In this document: piece after piece, positions 6,679 through 15,657 of the stretch
Layout: each line of letters starts with the position of its first letter
How positions within the stretch are numbered: the stretch's first letter is position 1
Origin: Clostridia bacterium
GTDB lineage: Bacteria; Bacillota; Clostridia; UBA1381
Length of the DNA: 18,223 nucleotides
Reading direction: 5' to 3'
NCBI GenBank assembly: GCA_900751685.1
Contig: CAADSR010000353.1
Location: 1-18,223 of the forward strand
Translations under genes and position numbers: made by a program
Notes under the pieces: generated by a model
The model's database searches: none
Told to the model about the DNA's origin: nothing
Seen by the model: the letters and a program-made list of their open reading frames with translations, nothing else

Positions 6679-6706
6679 TTGACTATAGACAAAAAACGAA
6701 TAATAT
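6679..6706 (+). promoter_or_regulatory. Candidate promoter for asnA-asnS
   Basis: TTGACT at 6679-6684 and TAATAT at 6701-6706 with a 16-bp spacer. Another AT-rich -10-like TAATAT at 6711-6716 follows. The 126 bp between the DUF896 stop and the asnA start are too short for a T-box leader, and no T-box motif is seen. Confidence 0.5.
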
Positions 6707-6764
6707 GGTTTAATATATGGTATAGGTAAATTTTAGGCTTGTCCGGAAAGGAATGATGTATATC

Positions 6765-7772
6765 ATGTCACTTACGTTACCAAAACAATATCACTCTCCG
6801 CTTGAGGGACGTGAAACAGAAACTGCAATTAAATTTATCCGGGATACATTTCAAAAGCAATTAACGGAGGCGCTTCATTTGCAGCGCATTTCCGCGCCGT
6901 TATTTGTCCGCCCAGAGACCGGTTTAAATGATGATTTGAATGGGGTAGAGCGGCCGGTACGTTTTGATGTGCCTGCAATCGGGGGCGCAAATGTGGAGAT
7001 TGTGCATTCCTTAGCAAAATGGAAACGTATGACACTGGGAAAATATAAATTTCCGGCGGGGGAAGGCCTGTATACCGATATGAATGCGATCCGCAGGGAC
7101 GAGGAGCTGGATAACCTTCACTCCATGTATGTGGACCAGTGGGACTGGGAAGCAGTGATCGAAAAGAAAGACCGCACTATGGAGACTTTAAAAGCATATG
7201 TGCGCAAGATCTATCAAGCGCTTTTAGATACCCAGGAAGCTGTGTGTGGGAAGTATCCTGCATTACAAAATTATTTTCCCAAGGAAATTACCTTTATAAC
7301 ATCACAGGAATTAGAGGATCTATATCCTGAATTTACACCGAAGGAAAGGGAAAACCGTATTGCCAGAGAAAAAAAGGCCGTTTTCCTGATGCAAATCGGA
7401 GGAAAGCTGGAGTCGGGAGAAAAGCATGACGGCAGGGCGCCGGATTATGACGACTGGCAATTAAATGGGGATATTATTATTTATTATCCAATCTTAGATA
7501 CCGCATTTGAGATCTCAAGCATGGGGATCCGGGTGGATGAGGATGCTTTAAGAGCCCAAGTCAAGGAAGCAGACTGTGAAAAGCGGCTTGCGCTTCCATT
7601 CCATCAAATGCTGTTAGAAAAAAAGCTTCCCTATACGATTGGGGGAGGGATCGGGCAATCAAGATTATGTATGCTGATGCTGGGCAAGGCCCATATCGGG
7701 GAAGTACAGGCTTCTGTATGGAGCGATGAAATGCTTGAAGTCTGTGCACAGCATGGAATGGAGTTATTATAA
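6765..7772 (+). CDS. asnA: Aspartate-ammonia ligase (asparagine synthetase A)
   Basis: Makes asparagine from aspartate, ammonia and ATP (AMP-forming) in the cytosol. The fold is related to class II tRNA synthetases. Typical AsnA stretches are present in order: VEIVHSLAKWKRMTLG, AGEGLYTDMNAIRRDE, LHSMYVDQWDWE, RAPDYDDW, FEISSMGIRVD and the C-terminal TIGGGIGQSRLCMLML. The 335-residue length is close to E. coli AsnA (330). Three ATGs are candidates, at 6753, 6756 and 6765. The ribosome site AAAGGA (6747-6752) touches the first and is too close to the second, so I chose 6765, although the 12-base gap is a little long. Only 23 bp separate it from asnS, so synthesis and charging of asparagine are probably co-expressed. 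Confidence 0.95.
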   Translation: MSLTLPKQYHSPLEGRETETAIKFIRDTFQKQLTEALHLQRISAPLFVRPETGLNDDLNGVERPVRFDVPAIGGANVEIVHSLAKWKRMTLGKYKFPAGEGLYTDMNAIRRDEELDNLHSMYVDQWDWEAVIEKKDRTMETLKAYVRKIYQALLDTQEAVCGKYPALQNYFPKEITFITSQELEDLYPEFTPKERENRIAREKKAVFLMQIGGKLESGEKHDGRAPDYDDWQLNGDIIIYYPILDTAFEISSMGIRVDEDALRAQVKEADCEKRLALPFHQMLLEKKLPYTIGGGIGQSRLCMLMLGKAHIGEVQASVWSDEMLEVCAQHGMELL

Positions 7773-7795
7773 AAAATAAGGGAGAGTCACATTAG

Positions 7796-9187
7796 ATGAA
7801 GACAGTAGTAAAACAGCTATTTCGGCAGACAGAAACATTTGGAGAAAAAGAGATCACGGTGTCCGGATGGATCAGGACGATCCGTGTTTCCAAGAATTTT
7901 GGATTTATCGAAGTTAATGACGGCAGTTTTTTTAAAAACCTGCAGATCATCATAGAAGACAATAAGCTCGAAAACTTTCAGGCGCTATCAAAGTTAAATG
8001 TAGGGGCAGCCATTACAGCAACTGGGGTCTTGGCGCTCACGCCGGAAGCAAAGCAGCCTTTTGAATTAAAGGCGGACAAGGTCGTGGTCGAAGGCACTTC
8101 GACGCCGGATTATCCCTTGCAGAAAAAACGCCATAGCTTTGAATACTTAAGGACGGTTGCACATTTGCGGCCGAGAACGAATACCTTTGCAGCAGTATTC
8201 CGGATCCGGTCGATGGTTGCGTTTGCGATCCATCAATTTTTCCAGGAGCGGGGTTTTGTTTATGTGAATACGCCGCTTATCACAGGGAGTGACTGTGAAG
8301 GGGCCGGGAAGATGTTCCAGGTGACCACGATGGATCTGGCAAATGTGCCAAAAACAGAAGAGGGCAAGGTAGATTTCTCTAAGGACTTTTTTGCAAAGCC
8401 AACGAGTTTAACGGTCAGCGGCCAATTGAATGTGGAAACGTATTGTATGGCGTTTCGCAACGTGTATACCTTTGGCCCTACCTTCCGGGCGGAAAATTCA
8501 AATACGACCCGTCATGCGGCAGAATTTTGGATGATCGAGCCGGAGATCGCATTTGCTGATTTAAAAGATGATATGGAGCTTGCAGAAGCGATGCTCAAAT
8601 ATATTATTGATTATTGCCTGGAGAATGCGCCGGAAGAAATGGCATTTTTCAACCAGTTTGTAGATAAGGGCTTATTAGAGCGGCTCCACCATGTGTCGGG
8701 CAGTGAATTTGCCCATGTGACTTATACGGAAGCAATCAAGATCCTGGAGGAAAACAAAGACCAGTTTGAGTATCCCGTGGAATGGGGGAGCGACCTTCAG
8801 ACAGAGCATGAGCGGTATCTGACCGAGGTTGTGTTTAAACGCCCCGTGTTCGTAACCGACTATCCGAAGGAGATCAAAGCTTTTTATATGAAGCTGAATG
8901 AAGACAATAAGACCGTCGCAGCTATGGACTTATTAGTTCCTGGGATCGGCGAGATCATCGGCGGCAGCCAGCGGGAAGAAAATTATGACACACTGGTGTC
9001 CAGAATGGAAGAGCTGGGGCTTTCTAAAGAAGATTATGAATGGTATCTGGATCTTCGCAAATATGGTACGAACCAGCATGCGGGCTTTGGCTTAGGCTTT
9101 GAACGGGCGGTGATGTATATTACCGGAATGGGGAATATCCGTGATGTGCTGCCATTCCCGCGGACGGTAGGGACCGCAGAATTTTAA
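7796..9187 (+). CDS. asnS: Asparaginyl-tRNA synthetase
   Basis: Class IIb aminoacyl-tRNA synthetase that attaches asparagine to tRNA-Asn. The 463-residue length is normal. An N-terminal OB-fold anticodon-binding domain (residues about 15-105, with VSGWIRTIR near the start) is followed by the catalytic domain. That domain has HLRPRTN at 123-129, class II motif 2 from FRAENSNTTRHAAEF at 230 on, and motif 3 GLGFER at 432-437 before GMGNIRDVLPFPR at the C-terminus. The EGAGKMF and FMIEPE-like residues favour AsnRS over AspRS. The ATG has GGGAGAG upstream. Pairing with asnA suggests direct Asn-tRNA formation and not only the indirect amidotransferase route. A modest terminator follows. Confidence 0.95.
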   Translation: MKTVVKQLFRQTETFGEKEITVSGWIRTIRVSKNFGFIEVNDGSFFKNLQIIIEDNKLENFQALSKLNVGAAITATGVLALTPEAKQPFELKADKVVVEGTSTPDYPLQKKRHSFEYLRTVAHLRPRTNTFAAVFRIRSMVAFAIHQFFQERGFVYVNTPLITGSDCEGAGKMFQVTTMDLANVPKTEEGKVDFSKDFFAKPTSLTVSGQLNVETYCMAFRNVYTFGPTFRAENSNTTRHAAEFWMIEPEIAFADLKDDMELAEAMLKYIIDYCLENAPEEMAFFNQFVDKGLLERLHHVSGSEFAHVTYTEAIKILEENKDQFEYPVEWGSDLQTEHERYLTEVVFKRPVFVTDYPKEIKAFYMKLNEDNKTVAAMDLLVPGIGEIIGGSQREENYDTLVSRMEELGLSKEDYEWYLDLRKYGTNQHAGFGLGFERAVMYITGMGNIRDVLPFPRTVGTAEF

Positions 9188-9201
9188 AAGAACGAATTTT
9201 A

Positions 9202-9234
9202 AAAAGCAGCAAGGAAGTTTTCCGGGCTGCTTTT
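9202..9234 (+). terminator. Modest terminator after asnS
   Basis: AAAAGCAGC (9202-9210) pairs perfectly with GCTGCTTTT (9226-9234), with an inner GGAA/TTCC (9213-9216 with 9220-9223). Only four T follow, so read-through into the TPR gene is likely. No clear promoter is seen between here and 9276. Confidence 0.6.
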
Positions 9235-9275
9235 GGTGCTGTAAGGAAAAATAGAAAGAAAAGGACCGATAACGA

Positions 9276-10091
9276 ATGAATACATTGCTTTATACACTTC
9301 TTGGGATCGTTGTACTAGTGTTCAGTTACAAAATCAATTTATTTCTTGGACTGGGGATCACTGCAATAGGACTGGGGTTACTTATTTATACTTATATTCC
9401 GGCTTTTTATGCGTCCAAAGGGAACCAGGCGTTTGCTGCCGGTGATTATGCCCAGGCCCGCGCCTGGTATCAAAAGGTATATGACACAGGACGGGCAAAA
9501 GTAAAGCTCAGGGTCTCCTATGCGTTTTTATTGCTCCGCACAGGAGAAGAGGACGAGGCGGAGACTGTGCTGAATGGAATTTTGATGTATAAGCATTTAA
9601 AGCCCGAGGACAGGAATCTGGCAAAACAAAACAGGTGCATGGTATACTACAAGCAAGGCCGCCTGGAAGAAGCCCTGGAGGACGCCCTAGAGTTGTTTGA
9701 AAATGGGTATGTCAATACCACGATGTATGGCATGATCGGCTATTTTAAATTGCTGCGGCAGGATCCCCTGGAAGAAACCATGGAATTTTGCCAGGAGGCC
9801 TATGAATTTAATAATGAGGACCGGGATATTTTAGACAACTTGACTATGTGCTATTGGAGACAGGGCGATTATGAAAAGGCTGAGGAATTTTCGGAAGAAG
9901 TGATTGAAGGTCATCCTCAATTTGTGGAAGGTTTTTATCATGGGGCACAGATCCAGATGAAGCTTGGGAATTGGAAAAAAGCAAAAGAATATACTGAAAG
10001 GATCAGCTCCTGCCGGCGCTCTGCAATGACGACCGTTTCAGAGGAGGATGTATCCGCCTTGCAAAAAGAGATCGAAAAACAGATGAAATAG
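9276..10091 (+). CDS. Membrane-anchored TPR-repeat protein
   Basis: A 271-residue protein of unknown function. Two hydrophobic helices at about 3-18 and 21-41 would anchor it in the membrane. The rest, from residue 45 on, is a chain of tetratricopeptide-like helical pairs: GNQAFAAGDYAQARAWYQKV, then repeats around RTGEEDEAETVL, KQGRLEEALEDA, RQGDYEKAEEFSEEV and KLGNWKKAKEYT. TPR arrays bind protein partners, so this is probably a scaffold or assembly factor, most likely facing the cytosol. AAAAGGA lies 12 bases before the ATG. The stop codon overlaps the rarA ribosome site (GAGGA at 10091-10095), pointing to coupled expression with rarA and nadE. Confidence 0.85.
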   Translation: MNTLLYTLLGIVVLVFSYKINLFLGLGITAIGLGLLIYTYIPAFYASKGNQAFAAGDYAQARAWYQKVYDTGRAKVKLRVSYAFLLLRTGEEDEAETVLNGILMYKHLKPEDRNLAKQNRCMVYYKQGRLEEALEDALELFENGYVNTTMYGMIGYFKLLRQDPLEETMEFCQEAYEFNNEDRDILDNLTMCYWRQGDYEKAEEFSEEVIEGHPQFVEGFYHGAQIQMKLGNWKKAKEYTERISSCRRSAMTTVSEEDVSALQKEIEKQMK

Positions 10092-10102
10092 AGGACAAAA
10101 GC

Positions 10103-11383
10103 ATGAGCACAACACCTTTGGCAGACCGGCTCCGGCCGAAAACGCTGGATGACGTTGTAGGGCAGCAGCATTTATTAGGAAAAGGAAAGCTGCTCCGGAA
10201 TATTATTGAAAACAACCAAATACCCAATATGATTTTTTATGGCCCCAGCGGTGTAGGGAAGACCACCGTTGCCAATATCATTGCTGCCCAGACCGGAAAG
10301 CAGCTCCACCGTTTGAATGCGACGAATGCGTCTGTGTCCGATATTAAGCAGATCGTGTCTACCTTGGACAGTTTTATGACTATGAACGGCGTTTTATTGT
10401 ACTTAGACGAGATCCAGCATTTCAATAAAAAACAACAACAGTCTTTATTGGAATTTATGGAGAATGGTAAGATCACACTGATTGCCAGTACTACTGAAAA
10501 CCCTTATTTCTATGTTTATAATGCAGTACTGTCACGAAGCGTTGTATTTGAGTTTTTGCCAGTGCCGCCGGAAGAGGTGCAAGCAGCTTTAAAGCGGGCG
10601 TTGACGCTTTTGGGTGAGCAGGAATACAAGGCCTGGAAGCTTGCTGTAGACCAGGATGCACTGCAGCATTTGGCATATACCTCCGGCGGGGATGTACGCA
10701 AGGCGCTCAATGCACTGGAAGTGGCATTGCTGGCAACAAAGCCGGAGAAGGATACCCTCCATATCACATTAGAAACGGCAGAGCAGGCAGCCCAGAAAAA
10801 AGCCATGCGCTATGATAAAGATGGAGACAGCCATTATGATATTTTAAGCGCCTTTCAAAAATCCATAAGGGGCAGTGATCCGGATGCAGCCGTTCATTAT
10901 TTGGCGCGGCTGGTCGCGGCAGGCGATTTGCCCAGTATTTGCCGCAGGCTCCTGGTCATTGCGGCAGAAGATATCGGCCTGGCATACCCTCAGGCGATCC
11001 CGGTCGTAAAGGCCTGTGTTGACAGTGCGCAGCAACTGGGCTTCCCAGAGGCACAGATCCCCCTTGCAGATGCAGTCTTGCTGCTTGCTACAGCGCCAAA
11101 ATCCAATTCGGGGGTCATGGCGATCAACAAAGCGATGAGTGATATTGAGGCCGGAAATATTGGTGATGTTCCCAGCCATTTAAAAGACGCCCATTATGGC
11201 GGGGCTAAAAAACTGGGAAGAGGGAAAGAATATCAGTATCCGCATAATTACCCGAATCATTATTTGCCCCAGCAATATTTGCCGGATGAAATCAAAAACA
11301 AGGTCTACTATGAGTTTGGGGACAATAAAACGGAACATATGGCCCGGGAATATTGGGATAAGATTAAGAATAGGAAGGGATAA
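10103..11383 (+). CDS. rarA: Replication-associated recombination protein A (RarA/MgsA)
   Basis: AAA+ ATPase related to clamp loaders and to eukaryotic WRNIP1. It acts at stalled replication forks and interacts with single-strand binding protein. The 426-residue length is normal. It begins MSTTPLADRLRPKTLDDVVGQQH, then has Walker A GPSGVGKT at 47-54, Walker B LLYLDEIQ at 98-105, sensor 1 IASTTENP near 128-135 and an arginine in LSRSVV at about 145. The C-terminal tetramerisation part includes the typical AAEDIGLAYPQA and LKDAHYGGAKKLGRG segments. The GAGGA ribosome site overlaps the preceding stop. Seven bases separate it from nadE. Confidence 0.95.
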   Translation: MSTTPLADRLRPKTLDDVVGQQHLLGKGKLLRNIIENNQIPNMIFYGPSGVGKTTVANIIAAQTGKQLHRLNATNASVSDIKQIVSTLDSFMTMNGVLLYLDEIQHFNKKQQQSLLEFMENGKITLIASTTENPYFYVYNAVLSRSVVFEFLPVPPEEVQAALKRALTLLGEQEYKAWKLAVDQDALQHLAYTSGGDVRKALNALEVALLATKPEKDTLHITLETAEQAAQKKAMRYDKDGDSHYDILSAFQKSIRGSDPDAAVHYLARLVAAGDLPSICRRLLVIAAEDIGLAYPQAIPVVKACVDSAQQLGFPEAQIPLADAVLLLATAPKSNSGVMAINKAMSDIEAGNIGDVPSHLKDAHYGGAKKLGRGKEYQYPHNYPNHYLPQQYLPDEIKNKVYYEFGDNKTEHMAREYWDKIKNRKG

Positions 11384-11389
11384 CAGTTT

Positions 11390-13300
11390 ATGAAAGACGG
11401 ATTTATTAAGGTTTGTACCGGAACTCCACAAATCACAGTGGCAGACTGCCAGGCAAACAGCAATGAAATCATTCAATTGATTAAGCAAGCCGCTCAAAAC
11501 GGCGCAAAGCTTATTGTGCTGCCTGAGCTTTGTGTGACCGGATATACATGCGGCGACCTTTTTTTTCAGTCCAGCCTTCTTAAAGAAGCAGAAAAGCAGC
11601 TTTTGCGGATCGCTGAAGAAACAGCAGGGATGGATATTGTAAGCGTTGTCGGGCTTCCTTATGTGGTGCACCAGACCTTATATAACTGTGCTGCGGTAGT
11701 ACAAAGCGGCAAGATCAAAGGGCTCGTGCCGAAGACCAGTATCCCGAATTACAGTGAATTTTATGAGCACCGCTATTTCGCCTCTGCGCCAGAAGAGCTT
11801 TTTTCTGTTACAGTAGGGACACAGCAAGTCCCCTTTGGCACGAAATTATTATTTGCGGCAGAACAGATGCCGGATTTTGTTTTGGCAGTAGAGGTCTGTG
11901 AAGATGTCTGGACCGTAAATCCGCCATCTAACAGTCATGCGCTGGCAGGCGCCACCGTCATTGCGAACCTGTCTGCCAGTAATGATGTAATTGGAAAAGA
12001 GGAATACCGGCGGATGCTGCTTTCCATCCAGTCCGCCAAATTATTTGCGGCTTATTTATATGCGGATGCGGGATTTGGGGAGTCTACAACAGATGTGGTT
12101 TTCTCCGGCGCAAATATGATCTATGAAAATGGTACGCTGCTAGCAAAAAGTAAACGTTTTTCAAATTCCTGCGTATATGCAGAGATTGATGTGGAAAGAC
12201 TGGTAGGAGAACGTAAAAAAACAACAACCTACCAACCACAGGGAATGGAACAATATCAGCGGATCCCGCTTTCTTTTGTTTGTACAGATACGGTTTTGAA
12301 CCGGCATATTGATAAGACCCCGTTTGTTCCTGCAAAGCCCGGTGAGCGGGCCAAACGCTCGGAAGAGATCCTGTCGGTCCAGTCCATGGGGCTGGCAAAG
12401 CGGCTGGCGCATACAAACGCACAGGCGGCAGTCATCGGTGTTTCCGGCGGATTGGATTCTACCCTGGCTTTGCTCGTCGCAGTCCGTGCTTTTGATTTTC
12501 TAAAGCTAGACAGGAGCCGGATCATGGCCGTTACAATGCCTTGCTTTGGGACGACGGACCGGACGTATCAAAACGCATTGAATTTAGCGGAATCTCTTGG
12601 GGCAAGCCTGCGGGAGATCCGTATCGAAGAAGCAGTGGAGCAGCATTTTAAGGATATCAGCCAGCCACCGGGCAAGCTTGATGTCACCTATGAGAATGCA
12701 CAGGCCCGGGAACGGACCCAGGTATTGATGGATCTGGCAAACCAATACAGCGGCTTGGTGGTCGGGACTGGAGACCTTTCTGAATTGGCTTTAGGATGGG
12801 CCACATATAACGGTGACCATATGTCTATGTACGCCGTAAATGCTGGTGTCCCCAAAACCTTGATCCGTTATCTAGTGGGCTATGAGGCGGACCGGACAGA
12901 AAATGAAGTCCTGCAAAAAACCTTAGAAGATATTCTGGCCACACCTGTCAGCCCCGAGCTCCTGCCGCCTAAAGACGGAAAAATTGCACAAAAAACAGAA
13001 AAAATCGTAGGCCCTTATGAGCTGCATGATTTCTTTTTGTTTTATGTGATGCGTTTTGGCTTTTCTCCGCAGAAAATATTGCGCCTTGCAGTGCTGGCTT
13101 TTGAAGGGCAGTATGAGCGCAGCTTTATTTTAGAGTGGATGAAGGTATTTTACCGGCGCTTTTTTTCACAGCAATTCAAGCGCTCCTGTATGCCTGACGG
13201 ACCGAAGGTAGGTAGTGTTGCATTATCGCCAAGAGGGGACTGGCGTATGCCCAGTGACGCGTCAGCACAGGTCTGGATGCGGGAGCTGGAGCTGTTATAA
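11390..13300 (+). CDS. nadE: Glutamine-dependent NAD+ synthetase
   Basis: Converts nicotinic acid adenine dinucleotide to NAD+ with ATP, using ammonia released from glutamine. The 636-residue product has two domains. An N-terminal nitrilase-type glutaminase carries the triad Glu46 (VLPELCVTGY), Lys115 (VPKTSIPNY) and Cys170 (VEVCEDVW), each exactly six residues before its counterpart in M. tuberculosis NadE as I recall it. A C-terminal synthetase domain has the PP-loop SGGLDS at 352-357 and GTGDLSELALGW further on. A ribosome site GGAAGGG sits ten bases before the ATG. It is packed between rarA and the transporter gene. Both active sites look intact, so the cell need not rely on free ammonia. 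Confidence 0.95.
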   Translation: MKDGFIKVCTGTPQITVADCQANSNEIIQLIKQAAQNGAKLIVLPELCVTGYTCGDLFFQSSLLKEAEKQLLRIAEETAGMDIVSVVGLPYVVHQTLYNCAAVVQSGKIKGLVPKTSIPNYSEFYEHRYFASAPEELFSVTVGTQQVPFGTKLLFAAEQMPDFVLAVEVCEDVWTVNPPSNSHALAGATVIANLSASNDVIGKEEYRRMLLSIQSAKLFAAYLYADAGFGESTTDVVFSGANMIYENGTLLAKSKRFSNSCVYAEIDVERLVGERKKTTTYQPQGMEQYQRIPLSFVCTDTVLNRHIDKTPFVPAKPGERAKRSEEILSVQSMGLAKRLAHTNAQAAVIGVSGGLDSTLALLVAVRAFDFLKLDRSRIMAVTMPCFGTTDRTYQNALNLAESLGASLREIRIEEAVEQHFKDISQPPGKLDVTYENAQARERTQVLMDLANQYSGLVVGTGDLSELALGWATYNGDHMSMYAVNAGVPKTLIRYLVGYEADRTENEVLQKTLEDILATPVSPELLPPKDGKIAQKTEKIVGPYELHDFFLFYVMRFGFSPQKILRLAVLAFEGQYERSFILEWMKVFYRRFFSQQFKRSCMPDGPKVGSVALSPRGDWRMPSDASAQVWMRELELL

Positions 13301-13331
13301 TTGCCGTCCCATGGGAGTGGGAGGAGCCGTT

Positions 13332-14210
13332 ATGCAAAATAAAAAAGGGAAAATTTATTTAATTTTATCAGCACTGATGTATGCTGTTGTACCAGTGCTT
13401 TCAAAATTTGTTTATGATGGCGGTGCAAATGGGATGACGCTTGCTTTTTTGCAGGCGGCTCTTGCTGTGCCGCTTTTGTTTCTATTACTCCGTGCTAATG
13501 GGATATCCTTAAAGCTGACCAGGGAGCAGCTCAGGCATGTGCTTATTTTAAGCCTGCTTGGCGGTGCAATGCCTTTGGCCTGCCTGGCGGGCGCTTACCG
13601 GTTTATCTCAATGGACTTTGCCTCATCATTGCATTTTATTTATCCCTTGACTGTGATACTGTCCTGCGTTTTTTTCAACCATGAAAAAATCACCACAAAG
13701 CAGATGCTTGCCGCTATTTTTATAACCCTTGGGATATTCCTATTCATGAACATCCAGTCCATGACGAATAAGGCAGGGATCATACTGGCCTTATTATCCG
13801 GCGTCTTTTATGGGTTTTATATTTTGTATATGAACCGCTCCGGATTGGATGGGATGGAGTATTTCAAGCTGACTTTTTATGTGAGCTGTATTACAAGCGG
13901 GGCGGTCTTTTTGTTTGGCATGGCGTTTGGTACGGTTTCATTTTACTTGACCCCAGAGGCCTGGGGATATGCTTTTTTAATTGCGGTGATCTTGTCCTTA
14001 GGGGCAATCCCTCTTTTGCAGGCAGGGATCCGCTATGAGGGGGCAGCATCCGCGGGGATCTTATCAGCGCTCCAGCCTGTAGCAAGTATCGTGTTTGCGG
14101 CCATGCTGTTTGGAGAGGAGATTAGAGCGCTGCAGGGGGCTGGAATGCTTTTGATTATGACCGGTATCTTATTGGGACGGCGGCAGGGAGGAAAAAATGT
14201 ATCACGTTAA
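13332..14210 (+). CDS. EamA/DMT-family membrane transporter
   Basis: Integral membrane protein of 292 residues with about ten hydrophobic segments in two EamA halves, the drug/metabolite transporter plan. The first helix is IYLILSALMYAVVPVLSKF, and the last is GAGMLLIMTGILLG. The conserved second-half sequence with ILSALQPVASIVFAAMLFGEEI is typical. The substrate cannot be told from sequence; members export amino acids, nucleosides and other metabolites. I chose the ATG at 13332 because GGGAGGAG precedes it by about five bases; the frame is open upstream to 13215 but overlaps the nadE C-terminus. It overlaps the next gene by 14 bp, so the two are probably translationally coupled. Confidence 0.88.
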   Translation: MQNKKGKIYLILSALMYAVVPVLSKFVYDGGANGMTLAFLQAALAVPLLFLLLRANGISLKLTREQLRHVLILSLLGGAMPLACLAGAYRFISMDFASSLHFIYPLTVILSCVFFNHEKITTKQMLAAIFITLGIFLFMNIQSMTNKAGIILALLSGVFYGFYILYMNRSGLDGMEYFKLTFYVSCITSGAVFLFGMAFGTVSFYLTPEAWGYAFLIAVILSLGAIPLLQAGIRYEGAASAGILSALQPVASIVFAAMLFGEEIRALQGAGMLLIMTGILLGRRQGGKNVSR

Positions 14211-15648
14211 GATTTTACAGGGAGAGCAGGAAGAGGAGATTGTTGTGCCAGAAGGGCAGCGGTTGATAGAGTGCCTTTGGGGAAAAATAGATGCGCCGTG
14301 TGCCGGTAAGGGGATATGCGGGAAATGCAGGATGGAAGTACTGACAGGGAAGGGCTGGAAAGAGCAGTTGGCCTGCCATACGCAAGTGGACCGGGATCTA
14401 ATAGTGCGGCTCCCGCAAATAAAAAAAGAAGAGCAGATGCAGGCTGGAACTGCCCGCAGGATAGGAATCGCCGTAGACCTGGGGACAACGACCATAGCCG
14501 TATACTTGGTAGATTTAGAAGACGGCCAGGTCAAAGCAACTTTTTCGGAGGAAAACGCGCAAAAGGCCTACGGGGCGGATGTGGTTTCAAGAATAGAGTA
14601 TAGCGGCAGGCGTGGGACAGAGGAATTACAAAAGGTAATTTGTAAGCAGCTCTGGTCGATGATATGCAGGATAAGTGTGCGGGAGCCGGAGCGTGTCGTT
14701 ATTGCAGGAAATACAGTGATGAACCACCTATTGCTGGGGAAAGACCCATCAGGACTGGCGGCTTATCCTTTTGAGCCTCAGTTTCTAGAAGGCCAGCGGT
14801 GCAAGGCCAGCCGGTTTGGCTGGGACGGGGCATTTGAGGTTTTGATCATGCCTTCTATTTCCGCCTATATCGGCGGGGATATAACGGCCTCCATCCTTGC
14901 CTGCGGGATACATAAAACGGACCGGACAGAGCTGCTTATTGATCTGGGGACCAACGGGGAAATGGTTTTGTCCCATCAGGGAAGGTTATACGCTACCTCT
15001 GTCGCAGTGGGGCCGGCATTTGAGGGAAGCCATATTGCCTGCGGGACAGCCGGCATTCCGGGAGCGGTTGACCATGTACATTTGGAGCGCGGGCTGGTGG
15101 AAATTACCACGATCGAACAAAAGCCCTCTCTGGGGATTTGCGGAAACGGCTTGGTAGAAACAGCAGCTTCCTTGCTGGAGCAGGGGATCATGGATCACAA
15201 TGGGAAGCTCAAAGAAAAATTATTACAGCCGCCTGTCTGGCGCAAATATATACAAGGCAGCGGAAAAGAGATCCTGTTCCGGCTGACGCCGCAACTATTT
15301 ATCAGCCAGCAGGATATCCGGCAGCTGCAATATGCGAAGGCCGCTGTAGCAGCGGGGATACAGGTTCTTTTGGAACAGGCTGGCGGAGCGGCGGACGAAG
15401 TATATCTGGCTGGCGGGTTCGGCAGCTATTTGAGCAGGGAAAGCGCTGTCAGGATCGGGCTATTGCCGGAGAAGCTGCTAAAATTGATCCGGGCGTCAGG
15501 GAACACCTCGGGAAAAGGAGCTGTGCTGGTGCTGCGCCAGCCGGAGCTTTTTGCAGAAGCGGAGCGTCTGAGGGAACGGGTCCAGGTCTTAGAATTGGGC
15601 GGTGATCCACGGTTTGAGGAATTATATCTGTCACATATGAATTTTTAA
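14197..15648 (+). CDS. 2Fe-2S / ASKHA-domain protein (RACo-like corrinoid activator family)
   Basis: A 483-residue two-part protein. The N-terminal plant-type ferredoxin domain has Cys35, Cys41, Cys44 and Cys60 (C-x5-C-x2-C and LACHT), which would bind one 2Fe-2S cluster. The rest is a DUF4445/ASKHA ATPase fold with phosphate motifs AVDLGTTT at 92-99 and LIDLGTNGE at 247-255, the family signature GPAFEGSHIACG at 272-283, and the adenosine motif YLAGGFG at 403-409. Family members that are understood (RACo) use ATP to re-reduce inactive Co(II) corrinoid proteins in methyl transfer. It is shorter than the roughly 630-residue RACo proteins, apparently in the linker/middle part, and no corrinoid or methyltransferase gene is nearby. 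The exact partner is therefore unknown. AGGGAGG precedes the ATG. Confidence 0.88.
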   Translation: MYHVKILQGEQEEEIVVPEGQRLIECLWGKIDAPCAGKGICGKCRMEVLTGKGWKEQLACHTQVDRDLIVRLPQIKKEEQMQAGTARRIGIAVDLGTTTIAVYLVDLEDGQVKATFSEENAQKAYGADVVSRIEYSGRRGTEELQKVICKQLWSMICRISVREPERVVIAGNTVMNHLLLGKDPSGLAAYPFEPQFLEGQRCKASRFGWDGAFEVLIMPSISAYIGGDITASILACGIHKTDRTELLIDLGTNGEMVLSHQGRLYATSVAVGPAFEGSHIACGTAGIPGAVDHVHLERGLVEITTIEQKPSLGICGNGLVETAASLLEQGIMDHNGKLKEKLLQPPVWRKYIQGSGKEILFRLTPQLFISQQDIRQLQYAKAAVAAGIQVLLEQAGGAADEVYLAGGFGSYLSRESAVRIGLLPEKLLKLIRASGNTSGKGAVLVLRQPELFAEAERLRERVQVLELGGDPRFEELYLSHMNF

Positions 15649-15657
15649 ATAACAGAG

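Noticed and set aside
13215..13331. Upstream extension of the DMT transporter to the first in-frame start
   Set aside because: The extension overlaps the nadE C-terminus in another frame. A strong ribosome site directly precedes the ATG at 13332, and the first membrane helix begins there.
15138..15605. 155-codon plus-strand frame inside the ASKHA gene
   Set aside because: It is a frame shadow of the conserved ASKHA domain, with a Gly/Arg/Ser-rich composition typical of shifted reading of GC-rich codons.
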